DNA of 17,004 bases from Halobacteria archaeon. GTDB taxonomy: Bacteria; Pseudomonadota; Gammaproteobacteria; UBA9214. The position numbers were made by a program, and so were the translations under genes. The stretch covers positions 1-17,004 of the forward strand of contig JABDRC010000220.1 in the NCBI GenBank assembly GCA_013041945.1, written 5' to 3'. The notes under the pieces were generated by a model. That model was given only the letters and a program-made list of their open reading frames with translations, ran no database searches and was not told the DNA's origin. Position 1 is the first letter of the stretch. The number at the start of each line of letters is the position of its first letter. Shown in pieces: positions 7,139 to 13,928 of this stretch.

Positions 7139-8257
7139 CTAGCAGAGGCGTGCATCGAGTTCTACTGCCAGGGCCTCCTGGAATTCCGGCGAGCCCGCCA
7201 TCAGGATCATCAGCTTGCCAGTCAGCACCGTTCCCCAGTTGACGATAATGGCGCCCTCGCCGGTGCGGCTGTTAAATTCAATCCCGTCGAGATCGACATC
7301 GCTCAGCGTCCTGCGCCGGGTTGGCATGTACATGGCAGACCACTCGGGTATGTCGAGCTTCTGCGCGATCATGGTGGGATAGGTGGCCCCGTTGTAACGC
7401 GGGTTGCATTCGATGACCGGAAAGCGCAAGCCTGTGTCTGTCTGGGCGACGGCCACATCGAAGGCAAAGATACCCTTCATGCCGTGATCCACCAGCCACT
7501 CGGCCATCACATCGACAGCCGCCCAGGGTGTGTGACGCGCCGGCACACGGTTCCCCTGGTGAACGGGACCGTCCAGCAGTTGCTCACTGGCGGCAAGCCG
7601 CACGACTGTGTTGTCAATCACCCGGTACTGCAGGTTCAGGAAGCGGTCGGCCACCACCTCCTCCTGCAACTGCACCGGGACGCCTTCGGCAAAGCGGCCC
7701 ATGGCATTGGTCAGGGCGGCCTCGTCCTCGCAGCGGTAGATCCCTACGCCCGATACCGATACGGCCGCCTTCAGGTAACACGGGAAGGCCATCTCGCGCA
7801 CGGCGCCCGCGTCGATATCGGTCACTGAATCGAAGCACAATGTCCCGGGCACATCGACACCGAGCTCTTCCGCCAGTGCCATGAAGTTGTTCTTGGAATT
7901 GATATATTCAACGGTCTCGAGCCATTCATGGTCGCCCCAGAAGGTGCATTCCCGCGGACCGAAGTAAAACACCGAGGGTTGGTAACCGATATGTGCACCG
8001 AGCTCCCTCAGACCCAGGTGCCAGATTACGTTCTGCGTATGGGTCAGCCCGATACGCCGGTAGTGGTCACTGATGGCCGGCCACTGGGATTGCAGATCCG
8101 GGTGCAGCTGGATGATGTCCCAGGGCTCGGACATGCCCAGTGCGCGTCCTGAATACAAATGATTGCCGACCACACCCTCCGCGGTCGCGCTCATGATGTC
8201 GTGATTGAGAATGTATTTTCCGGCCGGCAGGTAATTGTGGGCTAAGGCGGCTGACAT
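7139..8257 (-). CDS. ATP-grasp superfamily ligase, substrate unknown
   Basis: A 372-residue protein with an ATP-grasp C-terminal half, probably joining a carboxylate to an amine or thiol through an acyl phosphate. Visible elements are Lys163 in CYLKAAVSVSG, with a flexible small-residue loop after it; a QEEVVADRFLNLQ segment near 198-210 with the adenine-side acidic residues; Asp267; and the metal-binding IECNPRYNGA with Glu283, Asn285 and Arg287. The N-terminal 110 residues look like a pre-ATP-grasp domain and are less familiar (YFGPRECTFWGDHEWLE). It is too short for cyanophycin synthetase and is not a purine-pathway ATP-grasp enzyme. The start is firm: GGGAGGA lies eight bases before the ATG. 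It is first in a likely operon with the isoaspartyl peptidase and is preceded by a sigma-54 promoter and paired NtrC-like sites. It may resemble the PGM1-type peptide ligases, but this is only a guess. Confidence 0.8.
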   Translation of the reverse strand: MSAALAHNYLPAGKYILNHDIMSATAEGVVGNHLYSGRALGMSEPWDIIQLHPDLQSQWPAISDHYRRIGLTHTQNVIWHLGLRELGAHIGYQPSVFYFGPRECTFWGDHEWLETVEYINSKNNFMALAEELGVDVPGTLCFDSVTDIDAGAVREMAFPCYLKAAVSVSGVGIYRCEDEAALTNAMGRFAEGVPVQLQEEVVADRFLNLQYRVIDNTVVRLAASEQLLDGPVHQGNRVPARHTPWAAVDVMAEWLVDHGMKGIFAFDVAVAQTDTGLRFPVIECNPRYNGATYPTMIAQKLDIPEWSAMYMPTRRRTLSDVDLDGIEFNSRTGEGAIIVNWGTVLTGKLMILMAGSPEFQEALAVELDARLC

Positions 8258-8310
8258 GACTTGGTCCTCCCGGGATGGTTGTGTGGCCTGCATGGCGACA
8301 CAGAACTACA

Positions 8311-8326
8311 TTGCAAAAGTCAGGCC
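8311..8326 (-). promoter_or_regulatory. Sigma-54 (-24/-12) promoter for the ATP-grasp operon
   Basis: The minus strand reads TGGCCTGACTTTTGCA: GG and GC elements 10 bases apart, as in the consensus TGGCAC-N5-TTGC, with an extended TTGCA. The predicted start is near 8300, giving a leader of about 43 nt before the ATG at 8257. Two NtrC-like sites lie upstream on the same face. Confidence 0.7.
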
Positions 8327-8367
8327 AGTCAAAAAGGGGCGAATTTGTGGTCTTTTCGCGCCCGCAG

Positions 8368-8384
8368 CGCACAATCAGCGTGCC
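8368..8384. promoter_or_regulatory. NtrC-like site 2 (promoter-proximal)
   Basis: CGCACAATCAGCGTGCC contains GCAC-N7-GTGC, the core symmetry of NtrC (GlnG) sites. The centre at 8376 is about 76 bp upstream of the predicted sigma-54 start. It is weaker than site 1 because the flanking T/A of the TGCAC...GTGCA consensus is missing. Confidence 0.5.
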
Positions 8385-8398
8385 CGGCGACCATCAAA

Positions 8399-8415
8399 TG
8401 CACTAAACTGGTGCT
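8399..8415. promoter_or_regulatory. NtrC-like site 1 (promoter-distal), near consensus
   Basis: TGCACTAAACTGGTGCT closely follows the NtrC consensus TGCAC-N6-GGTGCA and is similar to the strong upstream sites of enterobacterial glnA. The centre at 8407 is about 107 bp upstream of the predicted start and 31 bp (three helical turns) from site 2, so two dimers would sit on one face and could act cooperatively. Confidence 0.65.
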
Positions 8416-8658
8416 TATGGCGCGCCGTCGGGGCAGCCCGCCCCCCGTATTCCGCGGTATGATGCTGCACCCAACCGCCGCCGGACTGCAGGCTGGGCCC
8501 AACGGCCGGCCTGCGGCACATATCCTGCACCGGAGATCCGGAGAAAGCTGCATCGAACGGGGACCCTGTATGGCGGTGATAACACTGTGTTTCGGTCTTG
8601 CGTGACAGACTGGCAGCAAGGCACGTACCCGCGGGCAAGGCGATCGGAGGATCTGCAC
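8416..8658. other. Remainder of the ATP-grasp/glgP divergent region
   Basis: The full gap between the two divergent genes is 401 bp. Beyond the sigma-54 and NtrC-like sites, this 243-bp half shows GC-rich sequence without a convincing gene. A TATGAT box near 8458-8463 and a GATAAC near 8577 could be -10 elements for glgP, but neither has a good -35. No sigma-54 promoter was found facing glgP. Confidence 0.3.
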
Positions 8659-11190
8659 ATGAATACAAAGCCGGAGATGCTGAGTTCGGCCCTGGCGGTG
8701 GACACCATCCGCACCGGCATGGACAAGGCGTCGATCAAACGGGCATTCCTCGACCACCTGTTTTTCCTGCAGGGTAAATTCCCGACCATCGCCACCTTCA
8801 ACGACTACTACCTGGCGCTGGCCTACCTGGTCAGGGATCGCCTGTTGCAGCGCTGGGTCAGCAGCGCAACGACCTACACCCGCGAGGGTTCGCGTACGGT
8901 GGCCTACCTCTCCGCCGAATTCCTGATGGGTCCGCATCTCGGCAACAACCTGGTGAATCTGGACATGCTCGACACCACCCGCACCGCCATGCAGGAACTT
9001 GGCCTGGACCTGGAAAAAATAATGGCGCAGGAAGAGGAACCCGGGCTGGGCAACGGCGGTCTCGGCCGTCTTGCCGCCTGCTATCTCGACTCCCTGGCAA
9101 CACTGGAGATCCCCACCCTCGGCTACGGCATCCGTTATGAGTACGGCATCTTTCACCAGGAGTTGCGCAACGGCTGGCAGGTTGAACTGTCAGACATGTG
9201 GCTGCGCAACGGCAATCCCTGGGAAATCGCGCGACCGGAGTGGACGGTCGATGTCAAATTCGGCGGTCATACCGAGCGCTACACCGATGAAGAGGGACGG
9301 TCGCGGGTGCACTGGCACCCGGAGCGGATCGTGAGGGGTGTACCCTACGATACACCCGTGCCGGGTTACCGCTGCAATACGGCGAACACGCTCAGGCTGT
9401 GGAGCGCCGCGGCACCGGAGTCCTTCGATTTTGCGGCCTTCAACGAAGGCGATTACTTCCGCGCCGTGGACAACAAGATCGTTTCCGAGAACCTGACCAA
9501 GGTACTCTATCCCAACGACGAACCGGAACAGGGCAAGCAGCTGCGGCTCGGGCAGCAGTATTTCTTCGTCTCCTGTGCCCTGCAGGACATGATCAGCATC
9601 CTGTTCCGGCAGCGGCTGTCACTGGACCGGTTCCACAGTAAATTCGCCATCCAGCTCAACGACACCCACCCGGCCATTGCCGTGCCGGAACTGATGCGCC
9701 TGCTGATCGATGAACACGGCATGGAATGGGAGGCCGCCTGGGATATCACCGAGGCCACCTTCGCCTATACCAATCACACCCTGCTGCCCGAGGCGCTGGA
9801 GTGCTGGTCGCTGTCCCTGTTCGGGCACCTGCTGCCGCGCCACCTGGAGATCATCTACGAAATCAACGAGCGCTTCCTCGACGATGTGCGTATACGCTAC
9901 CTGGGCGATACCGAACAGGTTGCGCGCATGTCGATCATCGATGACACTGGGGAACAATCGGTGCGCATGGCGCACCTGGCCTGTATCGGCAGCCACGCCA
10001 TCAACGGTGTCGCCAACCTGCACACGGAGCTGCTCAAATCAAATGTGCTGAAGGATTTTCATGCCCTGTCACCCGAAAAATTCAGCAACAAGACCAATGG
10101 CGTCACCCCGCGGCGCTGGATCGTGCTCAGCAATCCGCGTCTGGCGGCGCTGCTGGACGAGTCCCTCGGCGAGCGCTGGGCGAAAGACCTGGACATGCTG
10201 CGCGGACTGGAGCCACTGGCGGAAGACGCGGATTTCCGTGCCCGCTGGCGTGACATCAAGCACTACAACAAACAGCAGCTGGCACACCATCTCAGAAAGG
10301 TCACCGGTATCGCGGCCGATCCCGATTCGCTGTTCGACGTGCAGGTCAAGCGTATCCATGAATACAAGCGCCAGCATCTCAACGTGCTGCACATCATCGC
10401 GCTGTACAACCGGATCAGGCAGGACCCGGATGCCGATATAGCGCCGCGCACTTTCCTGTTCGCCGGCAAGGCGGCACCGGGCTACCACATGGCGAAGCTG
10501 ATCATTCGCCTGATCACCGGCGTGTCCGATATCGTCAACCGCGACCCCCAGGTGCGTGGTCGCCTGAAGGTGATCTTCCTGCCGAATTTCAATGTCAGCA
10601 ACGGGCAGCGCATCTATCCGGCAGCCGATCTGTCGGAGCAGATTTCCACGGCCGGCATGGAAGCATCCGGTACCGGCAACATGAAATTCTCGATGAATGG
10701 CGCACTCACCATCGGCACCCTCGATGGCGCCAATATCGAGATCAGGGAGGCGGTTGGCGCGGAAAACTTTTTCCTGTTCGGCCACACGGCCAGCGAGATC
10801 CAGGCCCTGGCGCAGGAAGGCGGCAGCCCGGCAGGCTTTGTCGAAAACAACGTCGAGTTGCAGGAAGTGATCCACCTGATCCGCAGCGGACTGTTTTCAC
10901 ACGGGGATTGCGACCTGTTCGAGCCACTGCTGGATTCGCTGCTGGAGAATGACCCGTTCCACGTGTTTGCGGACTATGCCGCCTATACTCAATGCCAGCA
11001 GCAGGTGGCGGAGATATTCAGCGATGTGGAGACCTGGGCACGAATGTCCATCCTGAATACCGCCCGCATGGGCTGGTTCTCCTCGGACCGCTCGATTCGC
11101 GAATACTGCGACAATATATGGAACGTCTCACCGGTCGGCGTGAAACTGGAAGGCAGCGACGGCCTCGGATTCCTGCAGAGCCTGCAGTAG
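8659..11190 (+). CDS. glgP: Glycogen/starch/alpha-glucan phosphorylase
   Basis: Pyridoxal-phosphate enzyme that releases glucose 1-phosphate from alpha-1,4-glucans in the cytosol. At 843 residues it is slightly longer than E. coli GlgP (815) and covers the whole GT35 fold. Visible motifs are SAEFLMG at 85, GNGGLGR at 131, KRIHEYKRQHLN at 564, and EASGTGNMKFSMNGAL with the cofactor lysine at 676, followed by GTLDGANIE. The start is firm: GGAGGA lies seven bases before the ATG, while the ATG at 8587 would add 24 non-conserved residues. No other glycogen gene is adjacent, so it appears to be an orphan locus. It diverges from the nitrogen-controlled operon and converges on the DUF4202 gene, with a hairpin at 11201-11220 between them. 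Confidence 0.96.
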   Translation: MNTKPEMLSSALAVDTIRTGMDKASIKRAFLDHLFFLQGKFPTIATFNDYYLALAYLVRDRLLQRWVSSATTYTREGSRTVAYLSAEFLMGPHLGNNLVNLDMLDTTRTAMQELGLDLEKIMAQEEEPGLGNGGLGRLAACYLDSLATLEIPTLGYGIRYEYGIFHQELRNGWQVELSDMWLRNGNPWEIARPEWTVDVKFGGHTERYTDEEGRSRVHWHPERIVRGVPYDTPVPGYRCNTANTLRLWSAAAPESFDFAAFNEGDYFRAVDNKIVSENLTKVLYPNDEPEQGKQLRLGQQYFFVSCALQDMISILFRQRLSLDRFHSKFAIQLNDTHPAIAVPELMRLLIDEHGMEWEAAWDITEATFAYTNHTLLPEALECWSLSLFGHLLPRHLEIIYEINERFLDDVRIRYLGDTEQVARMSIIDDTGEQSVRMAHLACIGSHAINGVANLHTELLKSNVLKDFHALSPEKFSNKTNGVTPRRWIVLSNPRLAALLDESLGERWAKDLDMLRGLEPLAEDADFRARWRDIKHYNKQQLAHHLRKVTGIAADPDSLFDVQVKRIHEYKRQHLNVLHIIALYNRIRQDPDADIAPRTFLFAGKAAPGYHMAKLIIRLITGVSDIVNRDPQVRGRLKVIFLPNFNVSNGQRIYPAADLSEQISTAGMEASGTGNMKFSMNGALTIGTLDGANIEIREAVGAENFFLFGHTASEIQALAQEGGSPAGFVENNVELQEVIHLIRSGLFSHGDCDLFEPLLDSLLENDPFHVFADYAAYTQCQQQVAEIFSDVETWARMSILNTARMGWFSSDRSIREYCDNIWNVSPVGVKLEGSDGLGFLQSLQ

Positions 11191-11200
11191 TGCACAGCAT

Positions 11201-11220
11201 GCGGGCAGCGGCGTGCCCGC
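11201..11220. terminator. Convergent-gene hairpin (weak bidirectional terminator)
   Basis: GCGGGCA and TGCCCGC form a perfect 7-bp stem with a 6-base loop, filling most of the 31-bp gap between glgP and the DUF4202 gene. It has no T-run on either side, so it may act as an RNA 3'-end protector or a Rho-assisted stop rather than a classical intrinsic terminator. Confidence 0.4.
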
Positions 11221-11221
11221 G

Positions 11222-11833
11222 TCACTCGGTGGCGATCGCCTTCTTGATGAGCGGGACCAGTGGCTCGGGCAGCGTGATGTGACCTCCGAGTGCAAACTGC
11301 TGCGCCCCGGGGGACATCTTGTTCCAGGTCTTGCGGACGATGTCCAGCCACCTCTCTTCCGTGTACTCGGGATGCTTGCCGGCAAACTCCAGCATATAGT
11401 GTTCGATGAACACCAGGTCGGTGACGTCTTCCAGCAACTGCGTGTCCGGATTTTCCTTGATACGCTTCTTGGCAACCGACTCGCTCACCCGGCCGACCAC
11501 GTCATCACCGTAGCCTGCCTGCACCAGCAGGTCGGCCGCGGTCTGCGCCTGTATCTTGTACAGGTCCTTGCGCCACTGCAGGTAACCGATGCGGTCCATG
11601 GGGTAATCCGTGCGTGCCGATTTCCAGCGCTGAATGTGCTGCGCGCGAATGGCCAGTTTCACTGCGTCATCGGCATCGGGCGCGAACCGCGCCAGCATGT
11701 CGGACATGCGGTGTGAATACAGCAGTTCCTTCGGCCACTCCCGGCCGTCCACGCTGACGGTGTTCGGATCTTCGCTGTTGGCGGCATCGATCAGCGCCAT
11801 AGCCTTGTCAAAAACTGCTTGCTGGTCGGACAT
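11222..11833 (-). CDS. DUF4202 family protein
   Basis: A 203-residue cytosolic protein of the DUF4202 family, function unknown. The recognisable core is RAQHIQRW near residues 63-70, then YPMDRIGYLQWR near 77-88, and a second block with LLEDVTDLVFIEHY near 133-146. The conserved His41, His66, Glu135/Asp136 and Glu144/His145 suggest a helical metal-binding arrangement like HD-type proteins, but this is inference. The ATG at 11833 was chosen because GGGAG lies six bases upstream; a TTG two codons earlier is less likely. It converges on glgP; a candidate promoter lies at 11863-11892. No functional partner is evident. Confidence 0.87.
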   Translation of the reverse strand: MSDQQAVFDKAMALIDAANSEDPNTVSVDGREWPKELLYSHRMSDMLARFAPDADDAVKLAIRAQHIQRWKSARTDYPMDRIGYLQWRKDLYKIQAQTAADLLVQAGYGDDVVGRVSESVAKKRIKENPDTQLLEDVTDLVFIEHYMLEFAGKHPEYTEERWLDIVRKTWNKMSPGAQQFALGGHITLPEPLVPLIKKAIATE

Positions 11834-11862
11834 TGACAACTCCCTGTTCTGAGCAGGCCGCT

Positions 11863-11892
11863 ATTCTATAGAAGCGAATCGGGTAGCGGCAA
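11863..11892 (-). promoter_or_regulatory. Candidate sigma-70 promoter for the DUF4202 gene
   Basis: On the minus strand, TTGCCG (11892-11887, 4/6) and TAGAAT (11868-11863, 5/6) are 18 bp apart; an overlapping TATAGA gives a 16-bp alternative. It lies about 30 bp before the ATG. Confidence 0.35.
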
Positions 11893-12006
11893 GTCCCTCA
11901 CCGGTCCGCCGGGTTGATTACCGCGCATTACTCGCCACTCCCGCACCGGCACGACGAAGGATGTCCAGGGTGGCATCGTTACCAGGCGGCTGGTTACGGC
12001 AACCGG

Positions 12007-12357
12007 TCAGCGGCCGGCGCCGATGGACCCGAGAAAAGCGGCAGCGAGTTCGCCGCGGCCCGCCTTGTCGAGTATTTCCTGTGACGTCTGGACAATCTCC
12101 GCCAGGGGGCCGGTGAAAAATACCATGCCCAGCTGCAGGGTCGCGGCGATGTCCGCAACCGGATTGCTGACATTCGCATGAGGGGGTTTCAGAAATATTA
12201 TATTGATCTCGCCCACCTCGGAAGGAATCTGCTCGCAGCCACCGCCGGGGGCGACAAACGCGAACAGCTCTTCGGGATCGTGGATAGCCACGCTCTCCTC
12301 CTTGAATTCACCGTCCGCGGCCTGTACCGTAAATTCAACTGACATGACTGGATTCAT
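12007..12357 (-). CDS. Hypothetical protein, 116 residues
   Basis: No family recognised. A small, acidic, soluble-looking protein without a signal peptide. It begins with a beta-type N-terminal half (SVEFTVQAADGEF), has a PGGGCEQIP turn with its single cysteine, then a probable helical C-terminal half (IVQTSQEILDKAGRGELAAAFLG). The start at the first ATG is supported by AGGAG nine bases upstream; an internal ATG four codons later lacks this. Codon use is like its neighbours. It diverges from the small secreted protein across the AT-rich island and lies 173 bp before the DUF4202 gene on the same strand. It may be its own transcript. Confidence 0.7.
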   Translation of the reverse strand: MNPVMSVEFTVQAADGEFKEESVAIHDPEELFAFVAPGGGCEQIPSEVGEINIIFLKPPHANVSNPVADIAATLQLGMVFFTGPLAEIVQTSQEILDKAGRGELAAAFLGSIGAGR

Positions 12358-12425
12358 GAGTGTTTGCTCCTGTTTTGCGATTCATATTGTAACCGGCAAG
12401 GGAATAATACTAAGTAGCCGGAATG

Positions 12426-12507
12426 TATACGAATAAAAATTTCACAAATTTTGAGTTAAAACTCTCTTTATTTTGCTTTGTGTTTTCATTCGTATATGCA
12501 CACGAAT
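12426..12507. promoter_or_regulatory. Triple ACGAAT operator-like sites in an AT-rich divergent region
   Basis: The 259-bp gap 12358-12616 is strikingly AT-rich; 12421-12540 has 29 G/C in 120 bases. It contains TATACGAAT at 12426-12434, its reverse complement ATTCGTATA at 12488-12496, and ACGAAT again at 12502-12507. The last two form an inverted repeat, ATTCGT-N8-ACGAAT, ending where the -35 of the plus-strand promoter begins. This looks like regulator binding sites. Confidence 0.45.
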
Positions 12508-12536
12508 TTTATACCTGTATTTATAATGCCTATAAA
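12508..12536 (+). promoter_or_regulatory. Candidate sigma-70 promoter for the small secreted protein
   Basis: TTTATA (12508-12513, 4/6) and TATAAA (12531-12536, 5/6) are 17 bp apart. Perfect TATAAT boxes at 12522-12527 and 12537-12542 have no matching -35. The predicted start near 12543 gives a leader of about 74 nt. Confidence 0.45.
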
Positions 12537-12616
12537 TATAATCTATAAAACATGCTAGTCTGAAATGAATAGACCTGAATAAATTCTTGCAAAACCGGAC
12601 ACACAAGGGAGCCTCC

Positions 12617-13039
12617 ATGACCCGCACACCGCACAGACTGTACACGATGATCGCGTTCTTCCTTACTGCATTCATGTTGCAGTCTGCACACGCAGAACAA
12701 ACACTGGCGCCGGTGTCCGGCACCGATCAATTCACCATCCAGTTACCGGTTGTTGACCATGAAGTACTCATCGATCAGGTCGAGACACTGCGCAGCCAGT
12801 TGATTGAACACAAGCAGGCTCTTGTGCAGATGGTCGCGGACAAGAAACTGGATGGCCGCGATGCCGTTATCACGGCCATTATGCCGGGCGGACTGCTGTA
12901 CGCCGGCTACAAGAAGGCCCGCTACGAGCAGGCGAGGAATGCACTCGCCAGCGTCAGCACCGACATCGAGGAACTCTCCGCTGACCTGCTGAGCCTGCAG
13001 TCGCGCTCGGCACCGACGGTCGTTGCACGCGCGCCCTGA
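12617..13039 (+). CDS. Small secreted protein with predicted coiled coil (hypothetical)
   Basis: A 140-residue protein of no recognised family, probably periplasmic. A clear signal peptide (residues 1-26, hydrophobic MIAFFLTAFMLQ, cut after SAHA) is followed by a short polar stretch. Then come heptad-rich helices at about 50-75 (LIDQVETLRSQLIEHKQAL) and 100-128 (YEQARNALASVSTDIEELS), linked by IMPGGLLYAGYKK. A helical hairpin or lipid/peptidoglycan-associated rod is possible but unproven. The start is firm: GGGAG lies five bases before the ATG at 12617. It is transcribed alone: an AT-rich promoter island lies before it and a strong terminator at 13089-13116 after it. That isolation with its own operator-like sites suggests conditional expression. 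Confidence 0.75.
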   Translation: MTRTPHRLYTMIAFFLTAFMLQSAHAEQTLAPVSGTDQFTIQLPVVDHEVLIDQVETLRSQLIEHKQALVQMVADKKLDGRDAVITAIMPGGLLYAGYKKARYEQARNALASVSTDIEELSADLLSLQSRSAPTVVARAP

Positions 13040-13088
13040 TGTAATCGGGCGAAACACCGGAGGTATCCGGACCAGGCAGTATCCACAG

Positions 13089-13116
13089 ACCCCGCTACCG
13101 GCGGGGTTTGTTTTTT
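13089..13116 (+). terminator. Strong intrinsic terminator of the small secreted protein
   Basis: ACCCCGC and GCGGGGT form a perfect 7-bp GC-rich stem with a 5-base loop, followed by TTGTTTTTT. This is a textbook Rho-independent terminator, 50 bp after the stop codon. Confidence 0.9.
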
Positions 13117-13221
13117 GTGCTTGTCGGCCTGTCATCAATCAATCGATTTGCCTTCAGTGGTGCTCCCGAAAACAGGCCTCTGCGTGTATGCTGGCCCTAT
13201 CCAACCCCGGAGGCCGCGCAG

Positions 13222-13830
13222 ATGCTGAAATTCATAGGTAAACATATCCTTACCGGGCTGGTTACCATCCTGCCGGTCGTGTTGACACTTTACCTGCTCT
13301 ACTGGTTCGTGATTTCTGCAGAGGCCATGCTGGGTGACCTGATCCGCATCTGGCTGCCGGAAGACCTGTACCGGCCCGGCATGGGCATGGCGGCCGGACT
13401 GGCCGTGGCCTTCGCCATCGGGCTGTTGATGCATGCCTACCTGGTGCAACGGCTGTTCGAGATGGGCGAATCCCTGCTCTACCATACACCGGTAATCAAA
13501 TCGATCTACCCGGCCCTGCGCGACTTCCTGAACTATTTTTCGCCGGCCGCAAAAAAGGAATTCGACCAGGTAGTGGCCGTCACCTTCGGCGATACCGGCA
13601 TGCAGGTGATCGGTTTCGTCACGCAGGCCGACTTCGACAGCCTGCCCAAGGACTTTCGCGCCGGGGACAGCGTGCTGGTCTACCTGCCGCTCAGTTACAT
13701 GATCGGCGGCTATGCCGTACTGATGCCGCGCAGCGCGATCCGCCCGCTCGACATGAACATGGAAGAGGCGATGCGCTTCACCCTGACGGCCGGCGTCACC
13801 GGCGCCACCCGCCCCGGGACAAGGAAATAA
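13222..13830 (+). CDS. DUF502 family inner-membrane protein
   Basis: A 202-residue membrane protein of the DUF502 family, function unknown. Two hydrophobic segments (about residues 8-32 and 54-76) precede a soluble C-terminal part with the family blocks HTPVIKSIYPALRDF, VAVTFGDTGMQVIGFVT and VYLPLSYMIGGYAVLMP. The start at the ATG at 13222 is supported by GGAGG eight bases upstream. A longer frame from 13108 would overlap the preceding terminator and adds unrelated residues. It is a single plus-strand gene between the terminator at 13116 and the convergent alpha/beta hydrolase; no clear promoter found. Confidence 0.9.
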   Translation: MLKFIGKHILTGLVTILPVVLTLYLLYWFVISAEAMLGDLIRIWLPEDLYRPGMGMAAGLAVAFAIGLLMHAYLVQRLFEMGESLLYHTPVIKSIYPALRDFLNYFSPAAKKEFDQVVAVTFGDTGMQVIGFVTQADFDSLPKDFRAGDSVLVYLPLSYMIGGYAVLMPRSAIRPLDMNMEEAMRFTLTAGVTGATRPGTRK

Positions 13831-13888
13831 TCCACCCTTACCCGGAGATAGCGGAAGTCATGCAAACAGCGACATCTCGACGGCGCCA

Positions 13889-13916
13889 CTGGCTGACCGA
13901 TCAGGTGATCGGCCAG
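13889..13916. terminator. Hairpin between convergent DUF502 and hydrolase genes
   Basis: CCGATCA (13897-13903) and TGATCGG (13906-13912) are perfect inverted arms, realistically a 6-bp stem with a 4-base loop. CTGG/CCAG may extend it outward. It lies in the 98-bp gap between two convergent stop codons. There is no T-run, so its terminator strength is uncertain. Confidence 0.35.
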
Positions 13917-13928
13917 CGGGTGGACTGT

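Noticed and set aside
8577..8640. Search for a sigma-54 promoter facing glgP
   Set aside because: A TGGCAG near 8610 and a TTGC near 8598 are present but in the wrong order and spacing, so the NtrC-like sites are assigned to the minus-strand operon.
8329..9156. 275-residue minus-strand frame over the glgP start
   Set aside because: Its first half is antisense to conserved GlgP sequence and its second half covers the regulatory gap. No protein features were recognised.
10069..10875. 268-residue minus-strand frame inside glgP
   Set aside because: Antisense to the most conserved GlgP catalytic region, so it is a shadow.
12454..12465. GAGTTAAAACTC palindrome as a terminator
   Set aside because: The stem is only four or five weak pairs with almost no loop, and no gene ends there.
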